Below are positions 1 through 9,507 of a DNA stretch of 64,000 bases, piece by piece. The position numbers were made by a program, and so were the translations under genes. A model generated the notes under the pieces. That model saw only the letters and a list, made by a program, of their open reading frames with translations. It had not been told where the DNA came from and searched no databases. The first letter of the stretch is position 1. Each line of letters starts with the position of its first letter. Location: NCBI RefSeq assembly GCF_001742225.1, contig NZ_CP017078.1, positions 248,001 through 312,000 on the forward strand, in the 5' to 3' direction. The stretch is from Novosphingobium resinovorum. GTDB lineage: Bacteria > Pseudomonadota > Alphaproteobacteria > Sphingomonadales > Sphingomonadaceae.

Positions 1-316
1 ACCGGCTGGCATAGATGACCGTGGCGCTGCTCTCGCCCTTGCGGACATGGGCGCCGAGCTCGCTGGCCTGCTTGAAGGTCATCCAGATCGGCGCGACATA
101 GCCCTGCGCCATTGCCTCCGACCAGAGAAGCAGCACATTCATGCCGCTATAGGGCTCACCATTATGGCGGAGCGGTCTGGTAATGCGTCCCGCCGTGTTC
201 CCAGCAGCCCATGGCTGCACCCAGGGGCGCACGCCCTCCTCCAGCTGCGCGACGATCCTCTCGGTGATCCGCGCGTAGATGTCGACGCGGGTTTCGCTTT
301 TCTCTTTCCTGCTCAT
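1..316 (-). CDS. ardC: ArdC-type antirestriction protein, N-terminal part
   Basis: The reading frame runs off the left edge, so only about the first 105 residues are visible. The start region reads MSRKEKSETRVDIYARITER, followed by VRPWVQPWAAG and YSGMNVLLLW, which is the usual beginning of the ArdC ssDNA-binding domain; the visible end is ELGAHVRKGESSATVIYAS. ArdC proteins bind single-stranded DNA and protect incoming plasmids from restriction. A GGAGG ribosome site lies about 9 nt before the ATG at 316; a second ATG two codons upstream is too close to it. The metallopeptidase-like C-terminal domain is outside the window. Confidence 0.85.
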   Translation of the reverse strand, partial: MSRKEKSETRVDIYARITERIVAQLEEGVRPWVQPWAAGNTAGRITRPLRHNGEPYSGMNVLLLWSEAMAQGYVAPIWMTFKQASELGAHVRKGESSATVIYASR

Positions 317-559
317 TTTCATAAACCTCCATTGTGGAGGCCGCGCCGATCGCGGCCCCGTCACGGCGGGCGACAAGCCGGACCGGTCAGGGGGATCGCG
401 CACCCCGACAGGGGCCGGAACGAGAGAGGAGGACGGCAAAGCCGTTGCGCGATGCACCGGGTCCGGCAAGACCGATGCAGGGACGGGGATCGAGGGCGCA
501 TCGACAAGAAGAAGGGCGGCGCAGCGCGCCGCCCGGATGCTGTCCGGAGAACGGCCGGT

Positions 560-745
560 TCAGTGGACCGACCGGCCCCCGCTGTAAGGATCGTAGATGT
601 AGAGTACCGCGACCTCGCCCTCGTCGAGCTCCTCTTCGGGGAGCACGCCATATTCGTCGTCGGACTGGAAGAGGATCACGGTGGTCATCAGTGTGCGGGC
701 GAGGTTCCAGGCGTGCTTCTGGGCGAGTTCGAGGTTGTGCGACAT
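560..745 (-). CDS. Small acidic hypothetical protein (61 aa)
   Basis: Begins MSHNLELAQKHAWNLARTLM and ends IYDPYSGGRSVH, with a strongly acidic middle (PEEELDEGEV). I do not recognise the family. The frame is open further upstream, but the ATG at 745 is preferred because the upstream part is arginine/proline-rich and looks like out-of-frame GC-rich sequence. It lies upstream of, and on the same strand as, ardC, so it may be a small plasmid accessory protein co-transcribed with it. No signal peptide or membrane segment is visible. Confidence 0.5.
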   Translation of the reverse strand: MSHNLELAQKHAWNLARTLMTTVILFQSDDEYGVLPEEELDEGEVAVLYIYDPYSGGRSVH

Positions 746-1060
746 CTGAGGGCTCCATCTTTGGAACGGGCCAATCCCGCTCGATGGCTCCTCAAAGGTC
801 CGGCGCCCGGGCGCGATCACCGCAGAGGCGGAGCCGGCGCGGCCGCACGCTTGCGTAGCGGACCCCTCGTGGGTTGATCGTGGAAGATCCGGAGCCGGGC
901 CAGGACGCCATCACAAGAGAGCGGAATTGGACCGCGGATGGGGCCGACTGGGACAAATAACTGACAAGGCTGCAGGAGCCTGACTGGTGTCGAAACCGCT
1001 GCGCCCTGATCGTCATGATGATGAAGGTCGGGTATCACCGACGCGCAAGATACTGCCTAG

Positions 1061-1171
1061 GCGGGCGAACGGATCGCTCAGAAACACCGCGACAGGATCA
1101 ACGAAGTCGAGGGCCTGCGGGCACTGCTCGAAGAGATAGAACGCTATAGCGGCTCTGGCACGTCCAATTAG
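1061..1171 (+). other. Short open stretch, possible gene remnant
   Basis: Between 746 and 1270 there is no convincing complete gene. This stretch reads AGERIAQKHRDRINEVEGLR and continues as a helical, charged 36-residue peptide ending ERYSGSGTSN. It sits directly after an in-frame TAG and has no clear start or ribosome site. It could be the tail of a decayed coding sequence. The rest of the interval shows nothing I can name. Confidence 0.2.
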
Positions 1172-1270
1172 GACGTGAACCCATAAATCAGGATCGACCG
1201 AAATGAGGTGACTTTGCGACGGTCCGCTTCAGTGCGTATGGGCGGAGCCGGCGCCCCGCCCAATTGCGAC

Positions 1271-1858
1271 TCAGCCGAGCGCCGCCATCTGCAGGTCAGC
1301 CGCCTTGCGGTCGACGGTCTGGCCCGGGTTCTCGACGGTCCGCTCGAAGGGCTTCCAGGTTTCGCCGATGACGACCGCGTAGGCCGCGACGGCGCCTTCG
1401 GCTGCCATTCTGAGGGCGTGAGATTGAACGCCCATATCGGCCGCGAATTCGCGCTTGCGCTGGGCGGCGCTGTCGAAGCCGACCGGACCACCCACGTCTT
1501 CGTCTCGGGCGTCATTGGCGGACTTGGCCGTGGCGTCGCGGGCCTCTGTCACCGCCCGGCTATAGAACTGACCAGCGCCATGGGCGGACCCGACATAGGC
1601 GCCCACAATCCGCTGCAGGTGGATCTGCATGGCCCGTTCCCCCAGCCCTTCGCCGAGACTGTCAGCTGTCTCCATAATCAGGCGCTCGTGCAGCTCACGG
1701 ATACCGTTGCTGTCGAGAACGGGAAGGCCGAAGCTTTCCGAGATCGTAGAGGCCTGGTTGGCGTCCGGGCAGGCAAGCCGGACCATTTCAAGTGTGGTGC
1801 CCTTGCGGAATTGACCGCCCTTGGAGGAAGAGCGGGTGGTGCTAGTGGTCCTGGTCAT
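1271..1858 (-). CDS. Hypothetical protein (195 aa)
   Basis: Starts MTRTTSTTRSSSKGGQFRKG and is a soluble, alanine-rich, mostly helical protein (for example LGEGLGERAMQIHLQRIVGAY and AAYAVVIGETWKPFERTV) with no membrane segment or recognisable catalytic motif. The frame is open far upstream, but the ATG at 1858 begins the part with protein-like composition; the upstream extension is arginine/serine-rich. I do not recognise the family. Its position beside ardC suggests plasmid accessory function, but nothing in the sequence shows a role. Confidence 0.55.
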   Translation of the reverse strand: MTRTTSTTRSSSKGGQFRKGTTLEMVRLACPDANQASTISESFGLPVLDSNGIRELHERLIMETADSLGEGLGERAMQIHLQRIVGAYVGSAHGAGQFYSRAVTEARDATAKSANDARDEDVGGPVGFDSAAQRKREFAADMGVQSHALRMAAEGAVAAYAVVIGETWKPFERTVENPGQTVDRKAADLQMAALG

Positions 1859-2319
1859 ATGAGTGGTCCTTTTTCTGCGCCGAAGGCTCGGACCGGCCCC
1901 ATGCCGGTCGTCCCTTCGGGTGCGGTCAAAGAAAACCGGCAGGCCAGCGGCGGCTTCAGGGTCCGGGGGGCGACAGGGGCGAGCAGGCCAGGTTTGCGAA
2001 CCAGCAGGGCGACAGCCCTCGCGCAGGGCGCGGGCCTGGCGTGACGAGACCGGCGACCCTGGCCGAAACGCGGCGCGAAGCGGCCTTGAAGACGACGCCT
2101 GCCGGTTTAGACCGCTCCACAAACCCGAGGGGATGACCGGCATGGGTGCTGACCGGAACGACTGCAACAGCAAAGGACCGCGAACCGGACGGCACACACC
2201 ATCCGATCGTTCACCGGATGACCGATCTGCATCACCGCACTCGATGTGCTCCCACCTGCCCGGCCTCAATCGCGATATGAGGATTGGTAAGCCGGCTCGC
2301 ACCTGCAATAGCAACATCC
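1859..2319. other. Gap with no recognisable gene
   Basis: GC-rich stretch between the 195-aa gene and the phnA-like fragment. Open frames here are arginine/proline-rich shadows without ribosome sites. I see no RNA gene or strong repeat. Confidence 0.4.
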
Positions 2320-2477
2320 ATGACCAGCGATGACGATGATTATGTCTATGACGAACTACGCGGCGAATGGCGCCCGGCCTCGGAGCTTGCCGCAGAAGCT
2401 GCGGCAAAGAGCGAAGTGCGTGACGCCCCGGAAATCTGCTGGCCGATGGCGATGCCGTTGTCGTACTGCACTTAACT
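2320..2477 (+). pseudogene. PhnA/YjdM-like protein, frameshifted and truncated
   Basis: Begins MTSDDDDYVYDELRGEWRPA followed by ASELAAEAAAKSEVRDA, then a shift of frame is needed to continue GNLLADGDAVVVLHLT. Together this resembles the N-terminal half of alphaproteobacterial PhnA/YjdM proteins, where VRD-GNLLADGDSVTLIKDL is the usual continuation. One base appears lost near 2424. The gene is then cut at 2478 by the ISL3 element, so the conserved KVKG...DCR..G C-terminal part is missing. Non-functional on both counts. The family assignment rests on motif memory, not a search. Confidence 0.55.
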
Positions 2478-4273
2478 GGGGTCTGCCTCACTTTGTGTGG
2501 AGATCGGACAATTGGATGGGCATCATCCGCGCTCTGAGAAGCTCTGCACCCGCTCGGCCATACATAGCGCGCTTGATCGTCTTCAGTCGGTTGATCTGAC
2601 CTTCCGCTTGACCATTGCTCCAAGGCAGGTCGATGGCGTTACAGACGGCGTCGATATCGCGGCGAAGGACGCGGGCAAAACGGGCCAGGAAAACCAGGCC
2701 AGAATGAATGGCATCATCAATCCAATCTTCGAGCCTTGCCGAATTTCGGCTATGAAATATTCCGCGAAACCGCATGGATAAGCTGCGCAAAGTCGCAAAG
2801 GTATCTGATCCCTGCTTGAGGGCGTCCACTTTCCGCTCTTGATTGACGGTCAGCGCGCCGCGCGGCTTGATGCAGAGAGCAGCGGCGACAACCGGCGAGA
2901 TCCAGTGGCCAGTGTGCGGATCACGCACAGGCGCATTATCGTATGTACTGTCGACGACGCCAACCCGAGCCGGCGCCGCATCATCCTTATCCTTATCCTT
3001 ATCCTTATCCTTATCCGATTCCGGTCTCTCGGCGCGGCGCCAGGTTGCCAGGAGGCGTTCAAGATTGGAAAAGCTGCCGGTGTACCCGCGATGCTTGATG
3101 TCATGAAACAGATGCCGCCCACGGCGGTTGCCGTCCTTCCAACATTGGGTGAGAAAGGCTTCGAAATACAGGGGAGATGTCGGCTGCAACGCTCCCCTGC
3201 GTCGGTCGGGTGGCGTTTCAAACGTCAGCCATTTCGCGATGCTGCGGCGGCCATATCCAGTGCGACGCGCAATCTCCGAGCAGGTCAGGCCTTCTTTGCT
3301 CAAGGCGTGCACCGTCTCGAACACCTCCTTCCGGGACTGCCTATGTGTCCGTCGAAGCTGATTGCGCAACCGCATTCCAGGCGCCTCCTCATGCAAAGCT
3401 CGATCGTCATGATCAGTCTCGATGTCCTCGTCTGGCAGCAGTGCCCTGCCTGTAGCTCGGCCGGAGAGGCTCATCTGTTCCTCGATCGCAAGACGCAGGT
3501 TCTGGAAGAGATGAAAGCGGTCAGCCACCTGAGACGCTTGCGGGGCACCTTCACGAGCAGCCTGCGCGTATAGCCCGCATCGATCTCGACTGACCACCTC
3601 AATGGAGGGATGCCGCTTCAACCATTGTGCAACGCTCGCCACGCTCCGGTCCTCGAGAATGTCCATGACCTTTCGGCGCTCGAGATCAACGATGATCGTG
3701 CCGTAGCGCCACGATTTCCTCCAACTCCAGTCATCGATACCGATGATCCGAGCGGGGGGCTCGTCGTCGATCTGTAAAGCCATGCGCTTCAAGTGCCGAA
3801 GGATGGTGTCGTCGCTGACCGGCATCCCGAGCTGGTTCATCAAGCGCTCTCCCGGGCGTCCGCCTGTGCCGTGCCCCAGAAGGCCGACTATGTTGGCGAC
3901 CCTCTTTGTCCTGCGGGCGTAGGGCGAGGCAATATCCGGGATCGGGTCCGAGAATGTTTGCCGCCCGCACTGCCGATAACTGCAACGCCAGCGGCTCAAC
4001 CGAAGCCTTACCGTCACTTCATTGCCTTGGATCGGCAGGTCCTGAAGACTGCGGTACGACCAGCCGTGCCGACGTGCGCTCTGTTTCCTGCAATCTGGAC
4101 AAATGCCCGAGGATGGTCCGCAAGCCGACACAACCCAGTCACCGTCGCCGTTGGTTGCGATGCTTTGGACCTTGATGCCCGGACCGGGCGACCATTTTGA
4201 TTTTGTTCTCATGCACGCCAATAGCGAAGTGCCTGCTAACGATCTATTCACCACACAAAGTGAGGCAGACCCC
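2478..4273 (-). mobile_element. ISL3-family insertion sequence, copy 1 (1796 bp)
   Basis: Bounded by perfect 23-bp inverted repeats whose outer part is GGGGTCTGCCTCACTTTGTG (2478-2500 and, inverted, 4251-4273). It holds one transposase gene on the minus strand. A second copy of the same 1796 bp lies at 29523-31318 in the same orientation. Flanks (acttaact on the left, atttcgac on the right) show no 8-bp target duplication, although ISL3 elements normally make one. The element joins a cut phnA-like gene to a cut integrase, so it marks a rearrangement rather than a simple insertion. Confidence 0.9.
2488..4212 (-). CDS. ISL3-family transposase (copy 1)
   Basis: About 574 aa from ATG MRTKSKWSPGPG; an upstream GTG at 4254 would add 14 residues. 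An N-terminal zinc-binding part has CPDCRKQSARRHGW and a CSYRQCGRQTF pair, followed by the DDE catalytic region (IIGIDDWSWRKSWRYGTIIV, then DRCGLYAQAAREGAPQA and VADRFHLFQNL), and a C-terminal WSNGQAEGQINRLKTIKRAM with the last acidic residue. This is the order of zf-ISL3 plus DDE_Tnp_ISL3 proteins. Near residue 430 an Asp-Lys repeat (DKDKDKDKDKD) is encoded by a tandem hexamer. The protein appears intact and matches copy 2. Confidence 0.9.
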   Translation of the reverse strand: MRTKSKWSPGPGIKVQSIATNGDGDWVVSACGPSSGICPDCRKQSARRHGWSYRSLQDLPIQGNEVTVRLRLSRWRCSYRQCGRQTFSDPIPDIASPYARRTKRVANIVGLLGHGTGGRPGERLMNQLGMPVSDDTILRHLKRMALQIDDEPPARIIGIDDWSWRKSWRYGTIIVDLERRKVMDILEDRSVASVAQWLKRHPSIEVVSRDRCGLYAQAAREGAPQASQVADRFHLFQNLRLAIEEQMSLSGRATGRALLPDEDIETDHDDRALHEEAPGMRLRNQLRRTHRQSRKEVFETVHALSKEGLTCSEIARRTGYGRRSIAKWLTFETPPDRRRGALQPTSPLYFEAFLTQCWKDGNRRGRHLFHDIKHRGYTGSFSNLERLLATWRRAERPESDKDKDKDKDKDDAAPARVGVVDSTYDNAPVRDPHTGHWISPVVAAALCIKPRGALTVNQERKVDALKQGSDTFATLRSLSMRFRGIFHSRNSARLEDWIDDAIHSGLVFLARFARVLRRDIDAVCNAIDLPWSNGQAEGQINRLKTIKRAMYGRAGAELLRARMMPIQLSDLHTK

Positions 4274-4933
4274 ATTTCGACGCCGCGTCCCGGCGTCACC
4301 GAACCACGCGACGTGACGCGCGTGTTCAAGCTCATCAGCGCACCGTGGACGAGAGCGAGGTTTAGTGACGTTGTTGGCCTTGCCTTGCGCTTCGATGCGC
4401 TGACCATTCCCCGCCCCGGCATGGTCAATGAAATGGAGTGGAGCGAGGTCGATTGGGATGCCGAACGCTGGACTATTCCAGCCGTCAAAATGAAGACCGG
4501 TTGGGACCATGTCGTGCCTTTGTCACGGCAGGCAGTAGCAATCCTGCGCAGCGTTCAGAAGCTGACCGGGCATCGCCGGCACGCATTTTCCTGCTCGAAG
4601 GACGCGCCGCTATCAAACAACACGCTCAACAAACGCTTGCGGCTGCTTGGCATTGACACCAAGACTGATCATTGTGCCCACGGATTCCGGACCACCTTCT
4701 CGACCCTGTCTCACCACGAGGAGATCAAGGACGCCAAGGCATGGGATGGCGATGTCGTCGAGCTGCAGCTCGCGCATCTCGACAACTCTACTGTGGAAGG
4801 GCTCTACAAGAAGCACGGACCGCTCGCGCTGATCGGCTCGCGCACGAAACTGATGCAGCATTGGGCTGATCGGATCGACCACTGGCTCGATCCCAAGAGG
4901 GTGATGCCGATCAAGGGCGGCGCGCAGGCCTGA
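4274..4933 (+). pseudogene. Tyrosine-type (P4-like) integrase, C-terminal catalytic part
   Basis: Open from the ISL3 border to 4933. The frame reads VTEPRDVTRVFKLI, then FDALTIPRPGMVNEMEWSEV (catalytic Arg in RPG), HVVPLSRQAVAILR, HGFRTTFSTLSHHE (His-x-x-Arg), VELQLAHLDNSTVEGLYKKH (His and the likely nucleophilic Tyr) and LMQHWADRID. These are the hallmark boxes of P4-type phage/island integrases. The N-terminal arm-binding and SAM-like domains (about 180 residues) are missing, replaced by the IS. It cannot be active. It suggests that the DUF2971 gene next to it was cargo of an integrated island. Confidence 0.8.
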
Positions 4934-4997
4934 GCACCTATCATCAGGCGTGGTTAATATGCGCAGTTCTATATGGACGGGTTGAGGATGGATTTCC

Positions 4998-5981
4998 ATG
5001 GCGGGCGAGCCGCATTCGATCAAGATCATCGACACCGAGATCTGCAGCGCCAGGCTGAAGGCGGAGCATCCGGAGTTATTCCACTACACCGACCGCGGCG
5101 GCTTCGAGCCGATCGTGAAGACAAACACGCTGTGGGCGACGCACTTCCGCCATCTGAACGACGACCTCGAGATCGCAACCTTGAAGCCGCAGCTGCAGGA
5201 GACGATGTCGGCGGTCCTGGGGCGCGAGGTCAAGAAGCAGAACTCCGGGACCAGAAACCAGTATTACCACGCCGGCGGCGCCGCGCCGATGGCCCGCGAT
5301 TTCGTGAAGAGCCTCTACGCGTCCACTTTCGAGCGGGACGATCCCCAGTTCGCGGTTGACGCCTACACGACATCGTTCTCGACACATGCCGCCGACACAC
5401 CGTACGAACGGGAGAACGGCCTCGAGAGCCAGTGGAAATTCTATGCGCATGACGGTTTCTGTCTGGTGTTCGATACGGACAAGCTCGGCGATCTGCTCGG
5501 CGGCGAGTTCGACAGGCTGGACTTCACGCACCTGAATCTGGAGGACGTCAGGTATCTGCGGGACGGGGCGCGGCTGCCGGACTACTTCGATTTCATCGAG
5601 CCGGCGCTGCAGGTGGTCGCCGAGCAAATCTTCAGGAGGTTTCAGAAGCAGGAGATGGGCACCATCGAATTCCTGCGATGCGCCACGCTGCTGAAGCGGT
5701 CGAAATTCCGCGCGGAGCGCGAGTTCCGGATCGTCGCCATCCCCGGCGCGCCCGGCTATCAGGAGCAAAGCGCTCGGAAATACCCGGATGTGTTCGTGAA
5801 GAGGTCGATCGCGGCGATCGAGGACGCACCCAAGCGGCATATCACGCTGTTCGCCGGTGCGGAGGCCAAACTGCCGATCAAACGCGTGATCGTCGGTCCC
5901 TCGGAACGGCAGGCCGAGAATGCCGAGTTCGCCCAGTCCATCGTAGGCTGCGAGGTCGTCCTGTCGAAGCCCCGGCCCTGA
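4998..5981 (+). CDS. DUF2971-family protein (327 aa)
   Basis: Starts MAGEPHSIKIIDTEICSARL with a weak GAGG site upstream. Residues 28-60 (LFHYTDRGGFEPIVKTNTLW, ATHFRHLNDDLE) and later WKFYAHDGFCLVFDTDKL and LKRSKFRAEREFRIVAIP are typical of DUF2971, a family of unknown biochemistry that is common in islands and has been seen near defence genes. Soluble, no membrane segment. It directly follows the integrase remnant on the same strand, as expected for island cargo. No partner toxin, nuclease or ATPase is adjacent, so a defence role cannot be claimed. Confidence 0.75.
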   Translation: MAGEPHSIKIIDTEICSARLKAEHPELFHYTDRGGFEPIVKTNTLWATHFRHLNDDLEIATLKPQLQETMSAVLGREVKKQNSGTRNQYYHAGGAAPMARDFVKSLYASTFERDDPQFAVDAYTTSFSTHAADTPYERENGLESQWKFYAHDGFCLVFDTDKLGDLLGGEFDRLDFTHLNLEDVRYLRDGARLPDYFDFIEPALQVVAEQIFRRFQKQEMGTIEFLRCATLLKRSKFRAEREFRIVAIPGAPGYQEQSARKYPDVFVKRSIAAIEDAPKRHITLFAGAEAKLPIKRVIVGPSERQAENAEFAQSIVGCEVVLSKPRP

Positions 5982-6354
5982 CCGTCTACCGGATCAGGTT
6001 CGAGCGTCAATGGGGCACGTCAGTCGTGATGACGAAGCGAAGCTGTTGAAAGGATCGTCGATAATGCCAAGTCTGGCCGGCACGTACGCACCGCGCAGAT
6101 CCGTGCGATCAATCCTTGGCAAGGTCGCTCAGCTGATCCAGCGCCGGACTGCTGCCGTAGACGTAGACCCCGCATTCGGTCCCCGCGTATGCCCATGCGA
6201 GCAAGGCTCGTATCCCGCAAGCAGCGCACCGCGCCTCGTCTTAGATTCCAAGCCCGGCAGATATCCACCCCACGCCGCCAAAGCCCGCGCGTCCCCTGCA
6301 GCGGAAGAAGCCGCCGCGACGGTGGCCGACCGCATTCGTGATGTCGCGATACCT
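5982..6354. other. Stretch without a supported gene
   Basis: Frames in this interval are open but of shadow composition. The frame that runs into the downstream remnant (from 6010) shows no recognisable domain before about 6355. Confidence 0.35.
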
Positions 6355-6745
6355 GAGAGCAACGATAACCTTCACCCACGCGTACAGGCCTGGATCGCCG
6401 GTCACAAGAACGGCAGAAAGAGCTCGAGCTAGAGAACAGGAATCGCCGTCGGGACATCGGTTGGGCGTCACCCTTGATCCCTGACCTGACAGAGCGCGAT
6501 CTCTATCGTTTCAGAGCCACCAGCGCGATATTTTGTGCAGTTGAGAAGGCTGGTGGCACAATCGAGAAATCGTCAGCTTCAGGCAAGGTAACGTTCTTGA
6601 TCGACGGGCACCAAGTCGAGTGCTCAATCGTTGAAAAGATGGTGCAGTCTCTCAAGCAATGGGAGGAACAACGCAAATGGACGCTTTCACCGACTATTGT
6701 AAGTCGGGACTGGATTCTTCAGGCTTTCTGCGGGGCTGTATTTCA
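6355..6745 (+). pseudogene. Degraded hypothetical gene (several frameshifts)
   Basis: Pieces in three frames line up as one protein: NDNLHPRVQAWIAGHKN near 6360-6410, then ENRNRRRD, IPDLTERDLYRFRATSAIFC, VEKAGGTIEKSSASGKVTFL and IDGHQVECSIVEKMVQSLK from 6478, then, after another shift, LDSSGFLRG. As I remember it, an intact alphaproteobacterial protein of unknown function has this order. At least two frameshifts are needed. Its 3' end touches the end of bioA, which is read from the other strand. Confidence 0.5.
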
Positions 6746-8002
6746 TTCGATCTCGGCCGCAATTTCGCCGATCGCGTCATAAACCAGATCGAGTTCGCCC
6801 GCCGTGCTGCAATATGGCGGCATGATGTAGATCGTGTTGCCAAGCGGCCGGACAAGCACCCCCCGCGCGAGAAAGCCCCGATAGAGCCGGGGACCGATAT
6901 CGGCCATATAGCCGGCATCAGTCGCTGCGATGTCGAGCGCTGCGATGGTCCCGATCTGGCGGACATTCGCAAAACGCCGGTCGTCGCGGAAGCCATCGAG
7001 GCCTTTGGTATGGAAAGCAGTCACACCCGCGATGCGCTCCATCACAGGCTCTCGCTCCCAAATCTCTAGATTCGCGAGAGCGGCCGCACAAGCGATCGGG
7101 TTCGCAGTATATGAACTGGAATGAAAGAAGGTCCTAGTTCGATCCGTTGAATAATGCGCGTCGAAAATGTCTGCGCGGCAGAGAGTCACCGCCAACGGCA
7201 GTGAGCCTCCGGTAAGCCCCTTAGAATAACACGCGATGTCCGGCGCGACGCTAGCCTGCTCGCAAGCAAACAGTGTACCGGTCCGTCCCCATCCTGTCAT
7301 CACTTCATCGGCGATAAAGAGAACGCCGTGGGCTTCGCAATTGCGTTTCATTTCCGCAAGAACCCAGGGAGGATAGATCAGCATGCCGCCTGCGCCGAGG
7401 ATCAAGGGTTCGACGATGAACGCGGCGATCGCCCCCTTCCGGCATGCTGCGTTCAACGCATCCAGTGTCGCCTGCTCACGGCCCACGGATGGAAATGGAA
7501 GCCGCTCGACATCGAACAGAAGGGGATCGTAGGGCGCATTGAAGACACCACGTTCACCAACCGACATACCGCCGACCGTATCGCCATGATAGGCGCCTTC
7601 GAGAGCCAGAATACGGCTGCGGCTCTCACCTTGGTGTCGCCAGAAGCCAAGCGCCATTTTCAACGCGACTTCGACCGACGTCGACCCACTATCAGAAAAA
7701 AAGACGTATTCAAGCGCCGGTGGCGCAATCCTAATGAGATGTCTTGCAAGCTTTTCTGCCGGCTCATGCGTAAAGCCAGCGAAGACCACCTGATCGAGAC
7801 GATCCACTTGGTCCTTGATCGCCTGCACTATGTGCGGATGGCGATGCCCATGGGTCACGACCCACCAAGAAGAAATGGCGTCGAAGATACGGCGACCGTC
7901 GGCGGCCTCGAGCCAGGCGCCCTCACCTCCGGCGATCAGCACCGCCTCTGGCTGTAATGCATGCTGAGTGAACGGATGCCATACGGGAGACATCGATTTC
8001 AT
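6743..8002 (-). CDS. bioA: Adenosylmethionine-8-amino-7-oxononanoate aminotransferase
   Basis: 419 aa, full family length. BioA is a cytoplasmic PLP enzyme that converts 7-keto-8-aminopelargonate to 7,8-diaminopelargonate using S-adenosylmethionine as amino donor. Visible signatures are VWHPFTQH at the N-terminus, [63 protein letters not shown] and the PLP lysine in [17 protein letters not shown]. Its ATG overlaps the end of bioD by 4 bp, so the two are translationally coupled. It is the last gene of the minus-strand bioF'-bioD-bioA group. Confidence 0.95.
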   Translation of the reverse strand: MKSMSPVWHPFTQHALQPEAVLIAGGEGAWLEAADGRRIFDAISSWWVVTHGHRHPHIVQAIKDQVDRLDQVVFAGFTHEPAEKLARHLIRIAPPALEYVFFSDSGSTSVEVALKMALGFWRHQGESRSRILALEGAYHGDTVGGMSVGERGVFNAPYDPLLFDVERLPFPSVGREQATLDALNAACRKGAIAAFIVEPLILGAGGMLIYPPWVLAEMKRNCEAHGVLFIADEVMTGWGRTGTLFACEQASVAPDIACYSKGLTGGSLPLAVTLCRADIFDAHYSTDRTRTFFHSSSYTANPIACAAALANLEIWEREPVMERIAGVTAFHTKGLDGFRDDRRFANVRQIGTIAALDIAATDAGYMADIGPRLYRGFLARGVLVRPLGNTIYIMPPYCSTAGELDLVYDAIGEIAAEIE

Positions 8003-8640
8003 CCGGCAGAGTCCTTCAGGAAATCACCAGTATTAAAATGGAGCGCAAAGGCCGCCCGCAGCACGTCACCGGTTAGCGGCGCGAGATGTGGAAGACGGCC
8101 AAGGCGCCGGGCATGACCCATTTCGATGATGATCCGCTCGGATTCGGCATTCTCGTCACCAATGAAGACGATGCCCAGAAGCGGAATGCCGCGAGTGCGC
8201 AGAGCCTCTATCGATAAGAGGCTGTGATTAATTGTTCCAAGTGTCGTGCGGGCACATAGCGCCACCGGCGCTCGCCACCGCCCGATGACATCGATGTAAG
8301 CGACTTCGCGCGTCAACGGCACCAGCAACCCGCCCGCCCCCTCCACGATCAGCGGCCGGTTCGTCTTCGGCAGAACGAGCGCGTCTGGATCGATGGTAAT
8401 GCCGTCTATCTCGGCAGCAAGATGCGGCGAGGCCGGCGTCTTCAGCCGGTAGGCTTCCGGCAACACGCGTTCTTCGGACAGACCGGAAAGCCGCAGGACC
8501 GTTTGCCTGTCTGTCTCCTCCAGGAGACCGGCCTGGATCGGCTTCCAATAGATCGCACCAAGTGCACTAGCGAGCGCGGCCGAAAACACAGTCTTGCCAA
8601 CGCCCGTATCGGTACCAGTTACAATAATGCGCGCAGTCAT
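7999..8640 (-). CDS. bioD: Dethiobiotin synthetase
   Basis: 213 aa. Catalyses ATP-dependent carboxylation and ring closure of diaminopelargonate to dethiobiotin. The P-loop [19 protein letters not shown] is at the N-terminus; YWKPIQAGL and the [20 protein letters not shown] loop match the family. It overlaps bioA downstream and the bioF remnant upstream by 4 bp each, so it belongs to one operon. The protein looks intact. Confidence 0.95.
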   Translation of the reverse strand: MTARIIVTGTDTGVGKTVFSAALASALGAIYWKPIQAGLLEETDRQTVLRLSGLSEERVLPEAYRLKTPASPHLAAEIDGITIDPDALVLPKTNRPLIVEGAGGLLVPLTREVAYIDVIGRWRAPVALCARTTLGTINHSLLSIEALRTRGIPLLGIVFIGDENAESERIIIEMGHARRLGRLPHLAPLTGDVLRAAFALHFNTGDFLKDSAG

Positions 8641-9507
8641 GCGGCTTTCCGCATGTCTTCAGCCAGTCCTGCAAACAAATCTACGACGATGGCCTCATCG
8701 ACGTTCGCCGTCAGCGCGATGCGGAGGCGCGCAGTGCCCTCGGGAACGGTCGGCGGACGTATCGCCCGGATATCAAAACCTCTGCGCTGCAAGGAAGCTG
8801 CGAGAGAGACAGCTGCCTGATCGTCGCCGATGACAACTGGAAGAATATGCGAACCGGAGGGCTCGATGTTGCAGCGACGGCGAAGCTCGCTTCCCGCGAA
8901 TTGAACCAAACGGGCGAGTCGATCCCGGCGCTCGGGATTGGTTCGGGAGAGTTCCAGGGCCACGCGTGTGACCGCGGCCATCAGCGGCGAAGGTGCGGTC
9001 GCAAAGATGAAAGGGCGGGCGCGGTTGACAAGAAAGTCGCGGATAATTCTCGGCGCAAGGATAAACCCGCCAACCGTGCCAAGTGCCTTGCCGCAAGTAT
9101 GCAGTGTGATGACATTGTCGCGCCCCTCGAAGGGTGCAGCGAGCCCCCGCCCCTGCGGCCCTAGCACGCCGGTAGCATGCGCCTCATCGATAACGACCAT
9201 GGCCTCGTGGCGATCCGCAACAGCAAACAGTTCAGCCAGGTCAGGGCTGTCGCCGTCCATACTGTAGAGGCTTTCAACCGAAAGCCAGGGCCGACCTTTG
9301 CCTCCGGCCGCACGCCAGCGGACGATCGCTGCATCGAAGGCGTCGACATTTTTATGCGGAACCCCGACGAAATCAGCACGTCCCCGACGCAGACCTTCGT
9401 GGACGCTTGCATGGATCAATTCGTCATGGACCACGAGATCCCCACGTTGCGGCAGAGTCGAGAAGATTGTGAAATTCGCGACATAACCGCCACCAAAATA
9501 GAGCGCC
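8637..9507 (-). pseudogene. bioF: 8-amino-7-oxononanoate synthase, N-terminus missing
   Basis: The frame carries ALYFGGGYVANFTIFSTLPQ, VVHDELIHASVHEGLRRGRA, VVIDEAHATGVLGPQGRG and HTCGKALGTVGGFIL (PLP lysine), ending [13 protein letters not shown]. BioF condenses pimeloyl-ACP/CoA with alanine and is normally about 385 aa; here about 290 residues remain, and the first roughly 100 are replaced at about 9505-9512 by another gene in a different frame. An in-frame GTG at 9434 could start a 265-aa product lacking the substrate-entry and N-terminal segments. Probably inactive, so this biotin group is incomplete. Confidence 0.85.

Noticed and set aside
2987..3022. Hexamer repeat as a CRISPR or regulatory array
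   Set aside because: It is a 6-bp tandem repeat within the transposase coding sequence without spacers.
4998..5981. DUF2971 gene as part of a defence system
   Set aside because: No nuclease, ATPase or toxin partner is adjacent; the gene alone does not support the claim.
6743..9507. A working biotin operon
   Set aside because: bioF lacks about its first 100 residues; bioB and bioC are not in the window.
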